64,000 nucleotides of DNA from Tachypleus tridentatus (Eukaryota; Arthropoda; Merostomata; Xiphosura; Limulidae). Location: contig NC_134830.1 of the NCBI RefSeq assembly GCF_004210375.1, positions 66,070,326-66,134,325 on the forward strand, given 5' to 3'. Below the pieces are notes generated by a model. It did no database searches. It saw only the letters and a program-made list of their open reading frames with translations, and was not told the DNA's origin. Position numbers and translations under genes: made by a program. Below, piece after piece: positions 37,537 through 47,971 of this stretch (positions are counted from its first letter, which is position 1; every line of letters starts with the position of its first letter).

Positions 37537-38094
37537 ATGAAGAAGCCAACAACTGATGTGGGGCTTTGAAGAAAAGTCCCTGCTTGTGTTGTCACTTATG
37601 CTAGACATCATAATGGTATTGACCTAGTCTGAAAAGATAGGGCCTAAATATCACATAAATTTCCTATATGTCATCTTATTAGTTCCTCGCTTTTTCAATA
37701 ACTCGCACAAAATAGCCATGCGTAGGTGGTGCTGTTGCATGTTGAAGTTCTAATCAGTTAACTTCAATATTTCGCAATGCGCACATCATCATGCCGTATT
37801 CTTCCCTGAGACCATACAATAAGCACCATAATTAATATTATACACATCTTAAATATCAAGTGTTCAATACCCACAGTCTGAAAATTTACGAATTTTCAAT
37901 ATCACTAAAGCCATTCAGTTCTCAGTTATGATGCGCTTTAGAATTTCATCACTTTAGTTAAAGGCTCATATTTAAAAGACATCTAAATGAACATTTAAAT
38001 ACTGAAACATAACAGGTAAAAAGCATTATTCAGCTTTGAAACATTTCTTGCCAGTTACCTATTAGGTGCGATACCTTTAATCTTGTCCCCTGCT
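37537..38094. other. AT-rich intergenic, nothing recognised
   Basis: Small inverted repeat TTGAAGTT/AACTTCAA near 37741-37767; otherwise nothing. Confidence 0.45.
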
Positions 38095-38200
38095 GGTACT
38101 GTGGTAAGTCTTCTGATTTAAAACGCTAAAATCAGGAGTTCGATTCCCCTCGGTGGACTCAGCACATAGGCCGATGTGGCTTTGCTATAAGAAAACACAC
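38095..38200 (+). mobile_element. SINE-C copy
   Basis: CCCCTGCTGGTACTGTGGTAAG head, ACGCTAAAATCAGGAGTTCG, GATTCCCCTCGGTGGACTCA, and CGATGTGGCTTTGCTATAAG tail. Confidence 0.9.
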
Positions 38201-39301
38201 AACTTTGAAATTTAACTTTTATTGGCATACATGGCGGTAATAAATAAATATTTGTATTTAATGGTTTTTTTTTTCCTATTTCCATAACTTCAGAATGAGA
38301 AAGCATAAAATTAACGTTCATAGTTTTTTAAGCTTTCGTTTTCCTATAGTTAGCAATTTTAAACTATAAATAGCTCGGTCTGAGTCTTCTTTTACCTAAA
38401 TTTCCTTTTATGAGTTTTACTAATTTTATTTTAATTTTAACTTTTTACTGGATGTTTGGCCCAGATAGCCTAATTACATTGCGTCATAAAACACTAAACC
38501 AACCAACTAACCAGAATCTTCTAAGGAGTCTGTCCATTTATATCATGTGTTTCATAAAGTGTCTTTCAGGTTTAAAGTATGTGTCGCATAAAATACCGTT
38601 CTGATTTAAAAGACCACATATCATAATCTGAAATAAATATTTCTGACAAATGTTACGACTCAAAACACAATAATAATGCTTGGGTCAAACCTATGAAAAG
38701 AGTTAACATAAAATTCACCATGAAAGAAAGAAAAGGTTTTCAAAGTTAATTATTTAGAACATGAAAGATAAATACAAGATAGTAAAGAACCTAGATTTGT
38801 GTTAACAAACGAAGCTTAATATGATAAACACAGCTTTCGAACATTTGGTTACTTGGAGCTAGATGAAGATTTACCTTAAAAATATTTAAGTTTTATATCA
38901 AAAAACTTTAAAAATAAACTTAAAAACCTAACAAATGTGGCTAATATTTTGTGACTCAAAGATCTTTATCGGATACATGGAGTTTTAAATTCTTTGTCGG
39001 CAAATGAATACATCGGAGATTTTGTTAAACCACTTTATAATCACAGTAACAAGATATATCATATACTGGCAAATATATTTTATTGATAAACTTCATTTGA
39101 TATTTATTATTAAATTACTGACTGATACATCTTCATTTGAGATTTCCGCTTATAGGATCACTAAAACTTAGTGATGAAAAATTGCTATTTTTTTTTAGTT
39201 CATATATTTAATTATACCCAACTTTCTGAGACAGTGCTTATAGTAATAATTTTAAGTTTATTTATGAAATATAAATGGTATTAAAAATTGTCTTCTTCTA
39301 G
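38201..39301. other. AT-rich intergenic, nothing recognised
   Basis: No repeat or coding evidence. Confidence 0.5.
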
Positions 39302-39568
39302 TGTTTGCTTGCTGGTTTTAAATTTTGAGCAAAGGCTACACGAGGGTTATCTGCGCTAGCTGTCCTTAATTTAGACAAGACGAAAGGCAGCTAGTCAACA
39401 CCCACCGCCAACTCTTGGACAACTGCTTTACCAACAAATAGTAAGATTTACTGTCACATTATAACATCCACACGGCTGAAAGGACGAGTATACTTGGTGT
39501 GGCGAGGATTAAAAGCCGCGATCCTCAGATTCCAAGTTAAGCGCCCTAACCACCTGGCCGTGCCGGGA
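39302..39568 (-). mobile_element. SINE-A, near full length
   Basis: TTTGCTTGCTGGTTTTAAAT tail, core with a few deletions, GGATTAAAAGCCGCGATCC (decayed box B), and CACCTGGCCGTGCCGGGA head. Confidence 0.92.
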
Positions 39569-39991
39569 ATTTTTTGTTCTTATTTTACCCTAAACTATTC
39601 CAATTCAAATTAACAACACCCTTTTTAAAAGTTTATTTATGAAGTAAAGATACCATAAAATTTAATATTTTTGATGTTATTTTATTTTAAAACTATTTTG
39701 AACAGACTGATAATACAATCTAGTTCATTCATGAAATATTGACGCTAAAAGTGAATCTTTCTTAATATCAAGATTAAAGTAACAACAAATAATGGAAAGA
39801 TAGAAATAGATATTTTCTCTAAATCTATTAATTTTCTTAAGCATCATTACTTTTATTTATCTGTAGTCATCTTAAACACAGTAAGTGATAAGTCCCACAA
39901 GCTCTGGGGATATTTTATTAAAGAATGCTATAAAAGGTTGAAAAATAAAAAAAGGTTTTTTTTCAAACCCATCATCAACTAAATATCATCG
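39569..39991. other. AT-rich intergenic, nothing recognised
   Basis: No repeat or coding evidence. Confidence 0.5.
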
Positions 39992-40250
39992 TGTTAAGAC
40001 GTGCGACTTGTAATCCGAGGGTCGCGGGTTCGCATCCCTGTCACACCAAATTTGTTCGTCCTTTCAGCCGTGGGGGCGTTATAATGTGACGATCAATCCC
40101 ACTATTCGTTGGTAAAAGAGTAGCCCAAGAGTTGACGGTGGGTGGTGATGACTAGCTGCCTTCCCTCTAGTCTTACACTGCTAAATTAGGGACGGCTAGC
40201 ACAGATAGCCCTCGAGTAGCTTTGTGCGAAATTCAAAAACAAACAAACAA
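39992..40250 (+). mobile_element. SINE-A, slightly 5'-truncated
   Basis: Starts within the head at GTTAAGACGTGCGACTTG; box B GGGTTCGCATCCC, full core, and CAAAAACAAACAAACAA tail. It appears to be one of the least diverged cores. Confidence 0.94.
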
Positions 40251-41593
40251 AATAAACAAAACTAAATATCATACGAAGTTTTTTAAAAATACATTTCCAT
40301 GTAATTGACAGATTATAAATCATATTTTTCATAATAGTGATTATAAAAGTATAGAAATTGATCTCATGAAATGTGTGCTTTCTTTGTCAAAATAATACTG
40401 GATAAATTGATAACGTATAATAAACAGCTTTACACTAGAATAATATGTTCAATTCTTTTAAAACTCGTATCGTAAAACTATGTGTTGTACTTAAAGGTTA
40501 AAGAATGTTTTTAGACTATAAGTCACTGTTTTATGTAGACAACCTAATAACCTTTATAAGAAGACTACGTGCAAAATTTTTCCGAAGCATACTAAAGGTA
40601 TTTTTCCTTGTCAAAGGCTGAACTGAATACTCGTCATTAAGAGTGAAGTTAGTTGAAATAAATGGATTCCAGGATCATGTAATGAGAAACTGTATTCCTC
40701 TTTAAAACCGTTGCCGTAAAAGTGTAATTTATTACGCAACCTGCTTTACTTGTAAAAGAAACGTATGTTAGAGAAATGTGTCATTTGAGGTTAATAATTA
40801 ATCTTCACTAAACTCATGTAGAAAACCTAGCGATAAGTTTGTTTTAGTTTTTTTTTTTTACTTGTGAGTCAACAAAACCTTTGGTATAAGTGTAAAATGA
40901 AATTTTAGTTAAGTTAGGGAGTCTTATTATAATGCCTTTTAATTAAGATCTTCTTTGAAAATAAAATATTAATTAAAATGGTTTCATTTTCAAATAATGT
41001 TGGCCATTTTAAAAAATTCCGAATCAAGATTAAATTAAAATGTTTGTTTAGTGCTCCAAGAGAGTTTAAGTTCTTGTAACTTATTTCTTTTCTTATATAT
41101 TTTAATCGTACGTTAAATTTCTTTATTGATTTTCGTAATTATATGTGTTTTTAATAAAAATGTTGGAGAAAATTGATGAATAATGGCACTGTAATGTTTT
41201 CTTAGATCTTTTTCGTTGTCTAGTGGTGAACTTGTCGAACCGTCTTTCGTAGGGTTTAAGGTTTTGGATGTAACTCTGCGAAACAAGCTTTAAGTGTTTC
41301 AAAAGTGTCAGTTATTCGTTTCAAAGAACTGAAAATAAGTCTTTGCGGCAGTGAGTGTTGCTAATTGATTTCTTTCCATTCTGTCGTTAGAAGAAAAAAA
41401 TAGACGGATTTATCCGAATTCTAGAGATATTTAACTTCACAATTTGAGTGAGCATAAGGAGTTATTCACGTTGATAAGAGCAATTCTATTTTGTTTTAAA
41501 AACGTCATACCAACATTGTTTTATCTGTTCGACAGCATTTATTTAGTTAGTTTTTTAAACTAAATATTATCGTTTTGGATCTTCTTTGATTTC
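40251..41593. other. AT-rich intergenic, nothing recognised
   Basis: No repeat or coding evidence. Confidence 0.5.
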
Positions 41594-41740
41594 AGAAATT
41601 CCCGCAAAGCTAATGCCATCTATGCTAGCAGTCACAGGTAAAGAGCAGCTAGTTGGCAGTACCCACCACCAAGTTTCGAGCTACGCTAATTTACTGTCAC
41701 TCTTATGACGAATCCAAAGGCCTAAGTATTTAGTCCACCG
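41594..41740 (-). mobile_element. Degenerate SINE-A
   Basis: CCCGCAAAGCTAATGCCATC, GCTAGCAGTCACAGG, GAGCAGCTAGTTGGCAGTAC and CCACCACCAAGTTTCGAGC in SINE-A order, with deletions and no head. Confidence 0.6.
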
Positions 41741-41940
41741 TTTTTTGTCAGTTCTAACAATACATAAACGAAGTACTTGCAGCTCTGCCAAGGTCTTAAC
41801 CTATCATACCTCTATATATAGACGTCTTGTTAAACATGAATCTCTCTCCACAGTAAACTGTGAAACCCTCACTAAATAAAAACAACTCATACTCATCAGA
41901 TAACATGTCGTGTGCTAAGAAATATCGCACTTTAGGTTGA

Positions 41941-42222
41941 TGTTTGTTTGTTTGTTTTGGAATTTCGCACAAAGCTACTCGAGGGCTATCTGTGCTAGCC
42001 GTCCCTAATCTAGCAGTGTAAGACTAGAGGGAAGGCAGCTAGTCATCACCACCCACCGCCAACTCTTGAGCTACTCTTTTACCAACGAATAGTGGGATTG
42101 ACCGTCACATTATAACGCCCCCACGGCTGAAAGGGCGAGCATGTTTGGCGCGATGGGGATGCGAACCCGCGACCCTCGGATTACGAGTCGCACGCCTTAA
42201 CACGCTTGGCCATGCTGGGCCA
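41941..42222 (-). mobile_element. SINE-A, full length
   Basis: (GTTT)n tail, AATTTCGCACAAAGCTACTC, complete core, GGATGCGAACCCGCGACC (box B), GGATTACGAGTCGCACGCC, and GGCCATGCTGGGCC head. Confidence 0.96.
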
Positions 42223-42344
42223 TCTTTAGGTCGATCCTTAGATTTTTTTTTTCAAATATATCAATTACATTGTTAAAAAGAGTTTCGAAAACGTTTACGT
42301 AGCAAAAACCTTTTCAATGCTATTTCATGCTTTTATCCTAATAT

Positions 42345-42897
42345 CACAGACTTATGAATTTAAACTCCAAAAACGCTATTTGAATTTTAATAACAGATGT
42401 TATATAATTCGGTTACTCAAATTTCGAAAATAATAATAATATATATATTTTCTATCATTTAAGGATTGGATTTCTTATAGCTCGGGAAAACGTAAACTCT
42501 TACTTAGATCAAACGAGTATTTCTTTTACGAGAATAAAAAAAATTATGATAATGTTTGGGTTCTAAAACGACTGATAAGACTCTCTGGTTGCGACTGATT
42601 GTTTGGAAATTAGCTCAAGGCTATACAATGGGCTACCTGTGCTCTGTCCCCCACTGGTATCGAAATCTGGTTTCTAGCGGTCCGCTATGCCACTGGAGGG
42701 CTGGTCTAGAGATATCTATAGCAAATTGGTAACACCATCCCAGCCCAAGCATAACAAAATGTGACCCGATTTCAATGAAAATGATTCACTTAAGTGAAAG
42801 TATATATGACGTTTTGTAAGCAATCTGTACGTGATGGAGAAAAAAAAAAAAAAAAGGATGTCATTTTTGGATTCAGCTTGCAGGAATTACTGTAGAA
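42345..42897 (+). repeat. Unclassified ~450-bp dispersed repeat, copy 3, split by a SINE-B
   Basis: ATGAATTTAAACTCC, CAAATTTCGAAAATAATAAT, ATGTTTGGGTTCTAAAACGA, then after the SINE: GGTCTAGAGATATCTATAGC, AAAATGATTCACTTAAGTG, TATATGACGTTTTGTAAGC, AGGAATTACTGTAGAA. Contains a poly(A) run of about 18 at 42840-42857. Confidence 0.65.
42597..42704 (-). mobile_element. SINE-B nested in the dispersed repeat
   Basis: ATTGTTTGGAAATTAGCTCA tail, CAATGGGCTACCTGTGCTC, GGTATCGAAATCTGGTTTC and TGCCACTGGAGGG head. It lies between GCGACTG and GTCTAGAG, which are contiguous in copies 1 and 2. Confidence 0.88.
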
Positions 42898-44802
42898 ACC
42901 ACCTCAGTTCTGTGTATTTCACCACACGTACCATGTTGTTTTTTTGTTTTTATCCACGTTCTTAAGTTTACTGATGTTTACTTTTCATTCATTTTTTAAC
43001 CTTAAAACTTTCATTCAATAGAATCACAGACCAAATCATCCGATTTATAATTTACAGTTATCTATTAATAAACTCGATTTTTAAAAATAGTATAAATATA
43101 CACGTATTGAAAGTCGACAGTGGTAGAGTCCGTGGATAAATAAGAGCAATTAACCTTACTCATGAATACTGAACTAGTTGTTTATATCTATTCTTACATT
43201 ATCTTATAAAGCTATGACAAGTGATAATAGATGGTGTTCCGCAATCCAAACGAAGCACATGGACTTCATAGTACACAGGATGAAAAGGAAGTAAATTTTT
43301 TGATAAGCTATCTCTAATCGTATAGCCGAAAAATAAGAAATAAATTCAATCTTTATATAATATGTTTTATGTAAATATAGCCTATAAAAACAACGTGCTT
43401 TGTTACTATGGAGTTTTTATTCAAGCAAATTTTATACACGCTGGGAACGAAGAATTCTGTAGCTACAAAAAACAGCATTCAAGGGTTAAAAAAGATGACT
43501 TAGTCATTCAAAAATAAACATATCGGGTTTAGCAATATTTCTACATCTTTTTTTGTTTTAATTTTGTCGTCTATATTTGAATATACATAAAAGTATTCAT
43601 AACTGTACAGGAAATCCACGTTTACGACGACTACAGGTGTTAATAGGTGTATTAAACTGGTTGTGTTTTTTTTAGTAATAGTGACAAAATATTTGATCAT
43701 TGTTTGAAAAAAACAACAAAAGTAATTCACAAAAACTGTCCACCAAGGGTCACTTTCACCACATGCCTTTTGCAGCTTCCGCAGCTGATAGAGAACGAAA
43801 ACTAATTAATGTATCAAGTCTCCCACATCTGATCTTGTTTTACAAAGACCATAACATTCCTGCTTGAAATACGATATATTTTCTCTGTTACGTGTTACCA
43901 TCAAGCAATACAGAATTTCAAACTGTTATGATTTCAAAAAAGCACTTTACCCTGATTTATAAACACGTATTCGTCACACAAAAATATCGCATTATCACGA
44001 AATTACGTCTTTTTGTTTTCATAGCTTTACTGGTCATCAACGTGTCACCCCCCTCCACTCTTCCAACCATCCTTAAAAAAAGTAACAGAGATTCTTCTAT
44101 CATTGCACTTTTTGACTGATGATATATATTTATATTTATACATAACTGACAACTTAACTTTGCAAACATTACCGAATACTTTGTACATAAGACGTCAAAT
44201 TAACCGATATGGAAGACACGCGTATTTCATATCAGGCTTCTTGGAACCCAGGCAGGTAGTACACTTACATAAGCTGTCAGGCAGGTATAAGGAAGTACTT
44301 ATACTTGGTTGTAACCAAGACATCATGTTCGTTACGGTTAAGGATAACAACGCCTAAGAATGTAGCAGACAGACGTCGTTTGTTGCACGTAGTTGTCACA
44401 AGAGTTTCACACACACACACACGCACGCACGCAAGTTTGTCACGCACAAACGTAGTACAAAAAAGCATTGGTCAAACATCTTCCGTTCCTAGGTAATAAA
44501 TTACATGAAGCCAGTTTTACATTACTGTGCTGTAACGTCCAGATTTCTAACTGTAACCACTCGAGAGCACGTCAAATTAATTATATTACACGAGTTCATG
44601 TTTAGAGGTCTAAATAATCAACGCATTTTGTTTCAAAGAAGTTTTTAACACGCGCGCACACGCACACATTATTTTACCAAGTGTCGTACTCCCGATAACC
44701 TCTTGGATGTCCTTGACAAATACAGAGTTTGCACACACAAAAACACACACAGAAATACGTCACGCTGAGTTCAATGACTTATAAAAATCACGTTAGGGGG
44801 CT
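42898..44802 (-). other. Downstream of the Polycomb gene; presumed 3' UTR and flank
   Basis: No other gene is recognised. On the minus strand no AATAAA was seen in the first 1.2 kb after the stop codon. Candidates are an ATTAAA at about 43557-43562 and an AATAAA at 43416-43421, so a 3' UTR of 1.2-1.4 kb is possible. Several CA/GC-rich dinucleotide runs occur at 44408-44432 and 44650-44667. Open frames here lack domains. Confidence 0.4.
44408..44432. repeat. CA / CGCA microsatellite
   Basis: CACACACACACACAC then GCACGCACGC; in the presumed 3' UTR of the minus-strand gene. Confidence 0.85.
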
Positions 44803-45711
44803 CTACATCCGGTGATTGTGATGATGGTGGCTGTGATCAGGTCGTGGATCTAAGTTCTTAATGACTAACTTTGGGTGATAGCTGTTTGGATCAGGATTGA
44901 TCACCGTCAAAGTGCTGCCCTTGAAACGGTGGTTTCTTCCAGATTCTCCTTTCCTGTTATACACGTGAGTGTGAGGAACAGGAGGCGGCGGTGGACGCTT
45001 GAGCTGCGGCGTGGTCGGCGCCGGCAGGCACATCTGTTGTCTGTGTTTGTCTAGGACGGGTGGGTTAGCTACGTGCCGCGACCGGGGTTGAGAAGATCGA
45101 TCACGGTGGCGAATCTCGTGACGGTGGGACAGGGAAAGGTCCAACGCTCCGATATCGTCTCGCTGCGGCTCGTTTTCCTCGCGAGGAGAGAGGCACAACT
45201 TTGGCGAAATGGACGGAACGTGTAGCGGAGTAGGGCACAGCGGATAGCCGGCGTTAGGCGATGGACACGGATTGCTGGTAGATGGTGATGGTGTTGGAGG
45301 TGGAGTCAGAGAAGGCTTAGATGGAGTAGCTGGTTTCTCTATTTCTGGTGTAGAGTTGGTGGGCGACCACAAGTCGTCTTCCACACTCAACTGGGTCTCG
45401 GGGCGACTACTAACATCACTGCCCACTCCACTGTCCACTTCCGAGTCTTCCTTGGATTCAAGTCTATCATGATCAACAATTTTAATAGAGAGTTTACGGG
45501 AAATTTTTATAGGTGGAATCTCTCTGGGCTTAGTATTAACGAATTCGGGAGAGTTCGATATCTTGAGTTCACTGTCTTTTCTAGATTTCTTTTCAATTAT
45601 TTCCTGATGCCAAGCAACTTTTGAATCTTCGCTAAAGGAAAACTTTGGTACCTTTTGTAATGATGTTGTCAGGTGTCTTCCCTCTTTTCTACCAGCACTG
45701 CTGGAAGTACC
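44803..45711 (-). CDS. Polycomb RING finger protein (Psc/PCGF2/4-like), C-terminal end of terminal exon
   Basis: This frame is open from a stop just above 45711 to the TAG-type end at 44803 and lies in a different phase from the upstream part of the same exon (overlap 45669-45711). I read it as the C-terminal end of that protein, because it is on the same strand, abuts it, has the same Ser/Pro/Lys-rich character and lacks an ATG or splice acceptor of its own. In order it shows a Lys/Ser-rich stretch with PPIKISRKLSIK, a Pro-rich TPPPTPSPS segment, an ALDLSLS motif (45121-45150), an RPPPPPVP run, a compact STLTVINPDP...LVIKNLDP block (44839-44916), and a His-rich HSHHHHNHRM end. The segment is more GC-rich than its surroundings, as expected of coding DNA. 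The function of this tail is not known to me; it is probably disordered and nuclear. It could instead be a separate exon reached by unseen splicing. Confidence 0.8.
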   Translation of the reverse strand, partial: GTSSSAGRKEGRHLTTSLQKVPKFSFSEDSKVAWHQEIIEKKSRKDSELKISNSPEFVNTKPREIPPIKISRKLSIKIVDHDRLESKEDSEVDSGVGSDVSSRPETQLSVEDDLWSPTNSTPEIEKPATPSKPSLTPPPTPSPSTSNPCPSPNAGYPLCPTPLHVPSISPKLCLSPREENEPQRDDIGALDLSLSHRHEIRHRDRSSQPRSRHVANPPVLDKHRQQMCLPAPTTPQLKRPPPPPVPHTHVYNRKGESGRNHRFKGSTLTVINPDPNSYHPKLVIKNLDPRPDHSHHHHNHRM

Positions 45712-47294
45712 TCAGATGTATGATCCTGATTTTTGAGGGCTTCGGTGGCTGAAACTAGTGAAGAGAAGGAAGAAGATACGGTAGGGGCTAAATGGGTAGA
45801 ATTTACTTCTGTAGTTTTCACTGTATGAGGCTCGATACTGAGTTGTTTTATTTCAGTTGGGCTGGTAGTATTTTTCATTTCAGTTGGTGTGATAAGTTTC
45901 TTGGTTTCAGTTAGATTAGAGTGTTTTATAATTTCTTGTAAGCTACCAAGTTTCTTTCTTTCGGCTAGGTTAATAGTGTTTTCAGTTGGAGTGGATAGTT
46001 TCTTAGATTCAGCTGGGCTGGTAAGTTTCTTGGATTCAACTAAGTTAGTAAACGCTTTAGGTTCAGCTGAGCTAGCGGGTTTCTTGTATTCAGCTGAGCT
46101 GGTGGGTTTCTTGTATTCATCTGGGCTAGAGAATTTATTGTATTCATTTGAATTGGTGAGTTTTTTAGATTCATCTGCACTGGTAAGTTCCTTGGATTCA
46201 ACTAGATTGGTAAGTTTATTGGATCCATGTGGGCTGAAAATTTCCTTGGGTTCATCTGAGCCAGAGAGTTCCTTGAATACATTTGGGCTAGATAGTTTCT
46301 TGCGTTCACCAGAACTAGAAGGTTTCTTGGATTCATCCGGGCTAGACAGTTTCTTGGATTCGATCAAGCTAGACGGTTTCTTGTATTCATCTGAGATGGT
46401 GGATTTCTTTGATTCATCACGGCTGATGGGTTTCATAGTATCAATTGGAATGCTTTGTTTCTTTTTGTCAGCAAGACTAGTGACAGTAAAGCTGTTAGGT
46501 ATTTTGCTTTCAACAGGAATATCATATTTCTTTGGTCCAACAGGATTGTTTGGTTTCGTACTTTCAGTAGCGTTAGTAAGTGTCTTGGGCTCTGAAGAAC
46601 CGTTTAAGTTCTTATTCTCATATGAACTGGTTGTTTTCATAGTTTCAGTAATGTTAGTACGTTTCTTATACTCAATTTGACTGGTGTATTTCTTTGCTTC
46701 AGTTAGTTGTGTTTGTTCTTCTGGCTTTTGAGGTAACTCAACGGGTTTCAGTTTGAGTTTGTCAACTATTCTTGGTGTTTCTTTCAGCAACGAATTCCAC
46801 AGATCTCGATGTGTTTCGGTTGTAGTAGATTTGTCCTTGAAGGAATTATCCTGCTTAGTTTTGGTTTTTGGACAATAAAAAACGTTAGAAGCTTGAGGCC
46901 TATAATCTTTTTTCTTTTTTTCTATGGTAATCATCTGTTGTGTACCATGCAACTGGCTGTTATCACTTGTCGAATTTGATGAAACTGGACGACTTTCTTT
47001 GAAAGATTCACCACAAAGACTTTTCAAGTTGTCTTGACTACTTTCTTGATTGTTTTTTTTCTTTTGTGACCCTGATTGAATTTCAACAAAAGTATCCTCT
47101 CCCTCTTCAGTGGATGAAGATCCTACTCCATTTGTCTCTATACCAGAAAGCATTTTATCTGGTATTTGTGGAATGACTGAATTAGCTTTGTCATCAGCAC
47201 TGACAGTTGGCGTTTCAGTCAAGGTTGGGTGACATGTTTTCAGCCTCTTACGAGGTTTATCCAAAATTCTATAGAAAAGCCTCATAGGCCCATT
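45669..47294 (-). CDS. Polycomb RING finger protein (Psc/PCGF2/4-like), terminal exon: RAWUL end and nonapeptide-repeat tail
   Basis: The exon starts after TTTTCTTTTTAG at 47295 and reads N-G-P-M-R-L-F-Y-R-I in phase 0. That matches the last strand of the RAWUL domain of BMI1/MEL18, where NGPLPLKYRV follows the same exon boundary. A basic patch (KPRKRLK) follows at the position of the BMI1 nuclear localisation region. PCGF2/4 proteins pair with RING1 to form PRC1, which ubiquitinates histone H2A and compacts chromatin; RAWUL binds Polyhomeotic. The rest is a Ser/Thr/Lys/Glu-rich tail. Residues 196-486 (counting the Met at 47285 as 1) consist of about 27 copies of a nine-residue repeat of ESKKLSSPD type. 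Vertebrate BMI1 and MEL18 have far shorter tails, while fly Psc and Su(z)2 also have long disordered ones. The frame stops at TGA 45669-45671, but a second frame continues. The orthologue (Psc or PCGF4) is not resolved, so no symbol is given. Confidence 0.92.
   Translation of the reverse strand, partial: NGPMRLFYRILDKPRKRLKTCHPTLTETPTVSADDKANSVIPQIPDKMLSGIETNGVGSSSTEEGEDTFVEIQSGSQKKKNNQESSQDNLKSLCGESFKESRPVSSNSTSDNSQLHGTQQMITIEKKKKDYRPQASNVFYCPKTKTKQDNSFKDKSTTTETHRDLWNSLLKETPRIVDKLKLKPVELPQKPEEQTQLTEAKKYTSQIEYKKRTNITETMKTTSSYENKNLNGSSEPKTLTNATESTKPNNPVGPKKYDIPVESKIPNSFTVTSLADKKKQSIPIDTMKPISRDESKKSTISDEYKKPSSLIESKKLSSPDESKKPSSSGERKKLSSPNVFKELSGSDEPKEIFSPHGSNKLTNLVESKELTSADESKKLTNSNEYNKFSSPDEYKKPTSSAEYKKPASSAEPKAFTNLVESKKLTSPAESKKLSTPTENTINLAERKKLGSLQEIIKHSNLTETKKLITPTEMKNTTSPTEIKQLSIEPHTVKTTEVNSTHLAPTVSSSFSSLVSATEALKNQDHTSEVLPAVLVEKREDT
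45840..46700 (-). repeat. 27-bp coding repeat (nonapeptide), about 27 units
   Basis: Sixteen units in unbroken 9-residue register run from residue 291 to 434 (46415 down to 45984). Examples are ESKKLSSPD, EYKKPTSSA, ESKELTSAD and ESKKLTSPA. Five more follow after a 7-residue gap, and about seven looser ones precede. Positions 1 (Glu), 3-4 (Lys) and 7-8 (Ser/Pro) are most conserved. The antisense strand is also open for 263 codons here (45889-46680), a by-product of the repeat. Confidence 0.95.
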
Positions 47295-47716
47295 CTAAAA
47301 AGAAAAGAAAGAAAATAGTCAAACGGTACTCTGGAAATAAAACATCACGCAGAAAAGTGTTTTACTTTTGCAACAAACACTGAGTAATAATTACTACGAA
47401 ACCTACTACATTATATAAGAAAACTGAGATTTACTTCTGTCACGTCCACAACGTTCAGTGTTAGACCAAATATTGATGTTTGTCAAAAGAACTGTAATCT
47501 CTCTGGAAATGTTTGCTTTTTTCTTGTGAACATAACCTCGTAGTTCTTAAACAGTGGAATAGCATCTCTAACTTTTACACAATAAATTGCCCATTTCGAA
47601 CATCTGTGTGTGTATTTTTCAATCTTTCATCAGTTACTCACAATAAAAGTGAATACACCTGTAATAATTTTACATACTAGTACATCCTTTAAAAATATAG
47701 AAAAAAGAGTTTGGAT

Positions 47717-47971
47717 TTGGTTTACATTTCGCGCAAAGCTACACGAGGACTATCTTCACTAGTCGTCCCTAACTTGTCTGTGACAGACTAGAGGGAAGGC
47801 AGCAAGTCAACACTATTGGGCTACTTTTCAGCAACGAATCATGAAATTGGCCGTCACATTATAGCGTCCCCTTGACTGAATGGCAAGCATGTTTGGCGAG
47901 ACGGGGATTCAAAGACGCGACCTTAACATTACGAGTCTAGCGCTCTAACTACCTGGCCATACTAGACTCAT
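47717..47971 (-). mobile_element. SINE-A inside the Polycomb gene intron
   Basis: ACATTTCGCGCAAAGCTACA tail, decayed core, GGGGATTCAAAGACGCGACC (decayed box B), CATTACGAGTCTAGCGC and CCTGGCCATACTAGACTC head. Same orientation as the gene, 420 bp from the last exon. Confidence 0.9.

Noticed and set aside
45889..46680. 263-codon plus-strand open frame
   Set aside because: It is the antisense of the nonapeptide repeat array. The repeated 27-bp unit has no stop in that frame, so the openness is automatic. Its Phe/Leu/Ser-rich repeat has no independent support.
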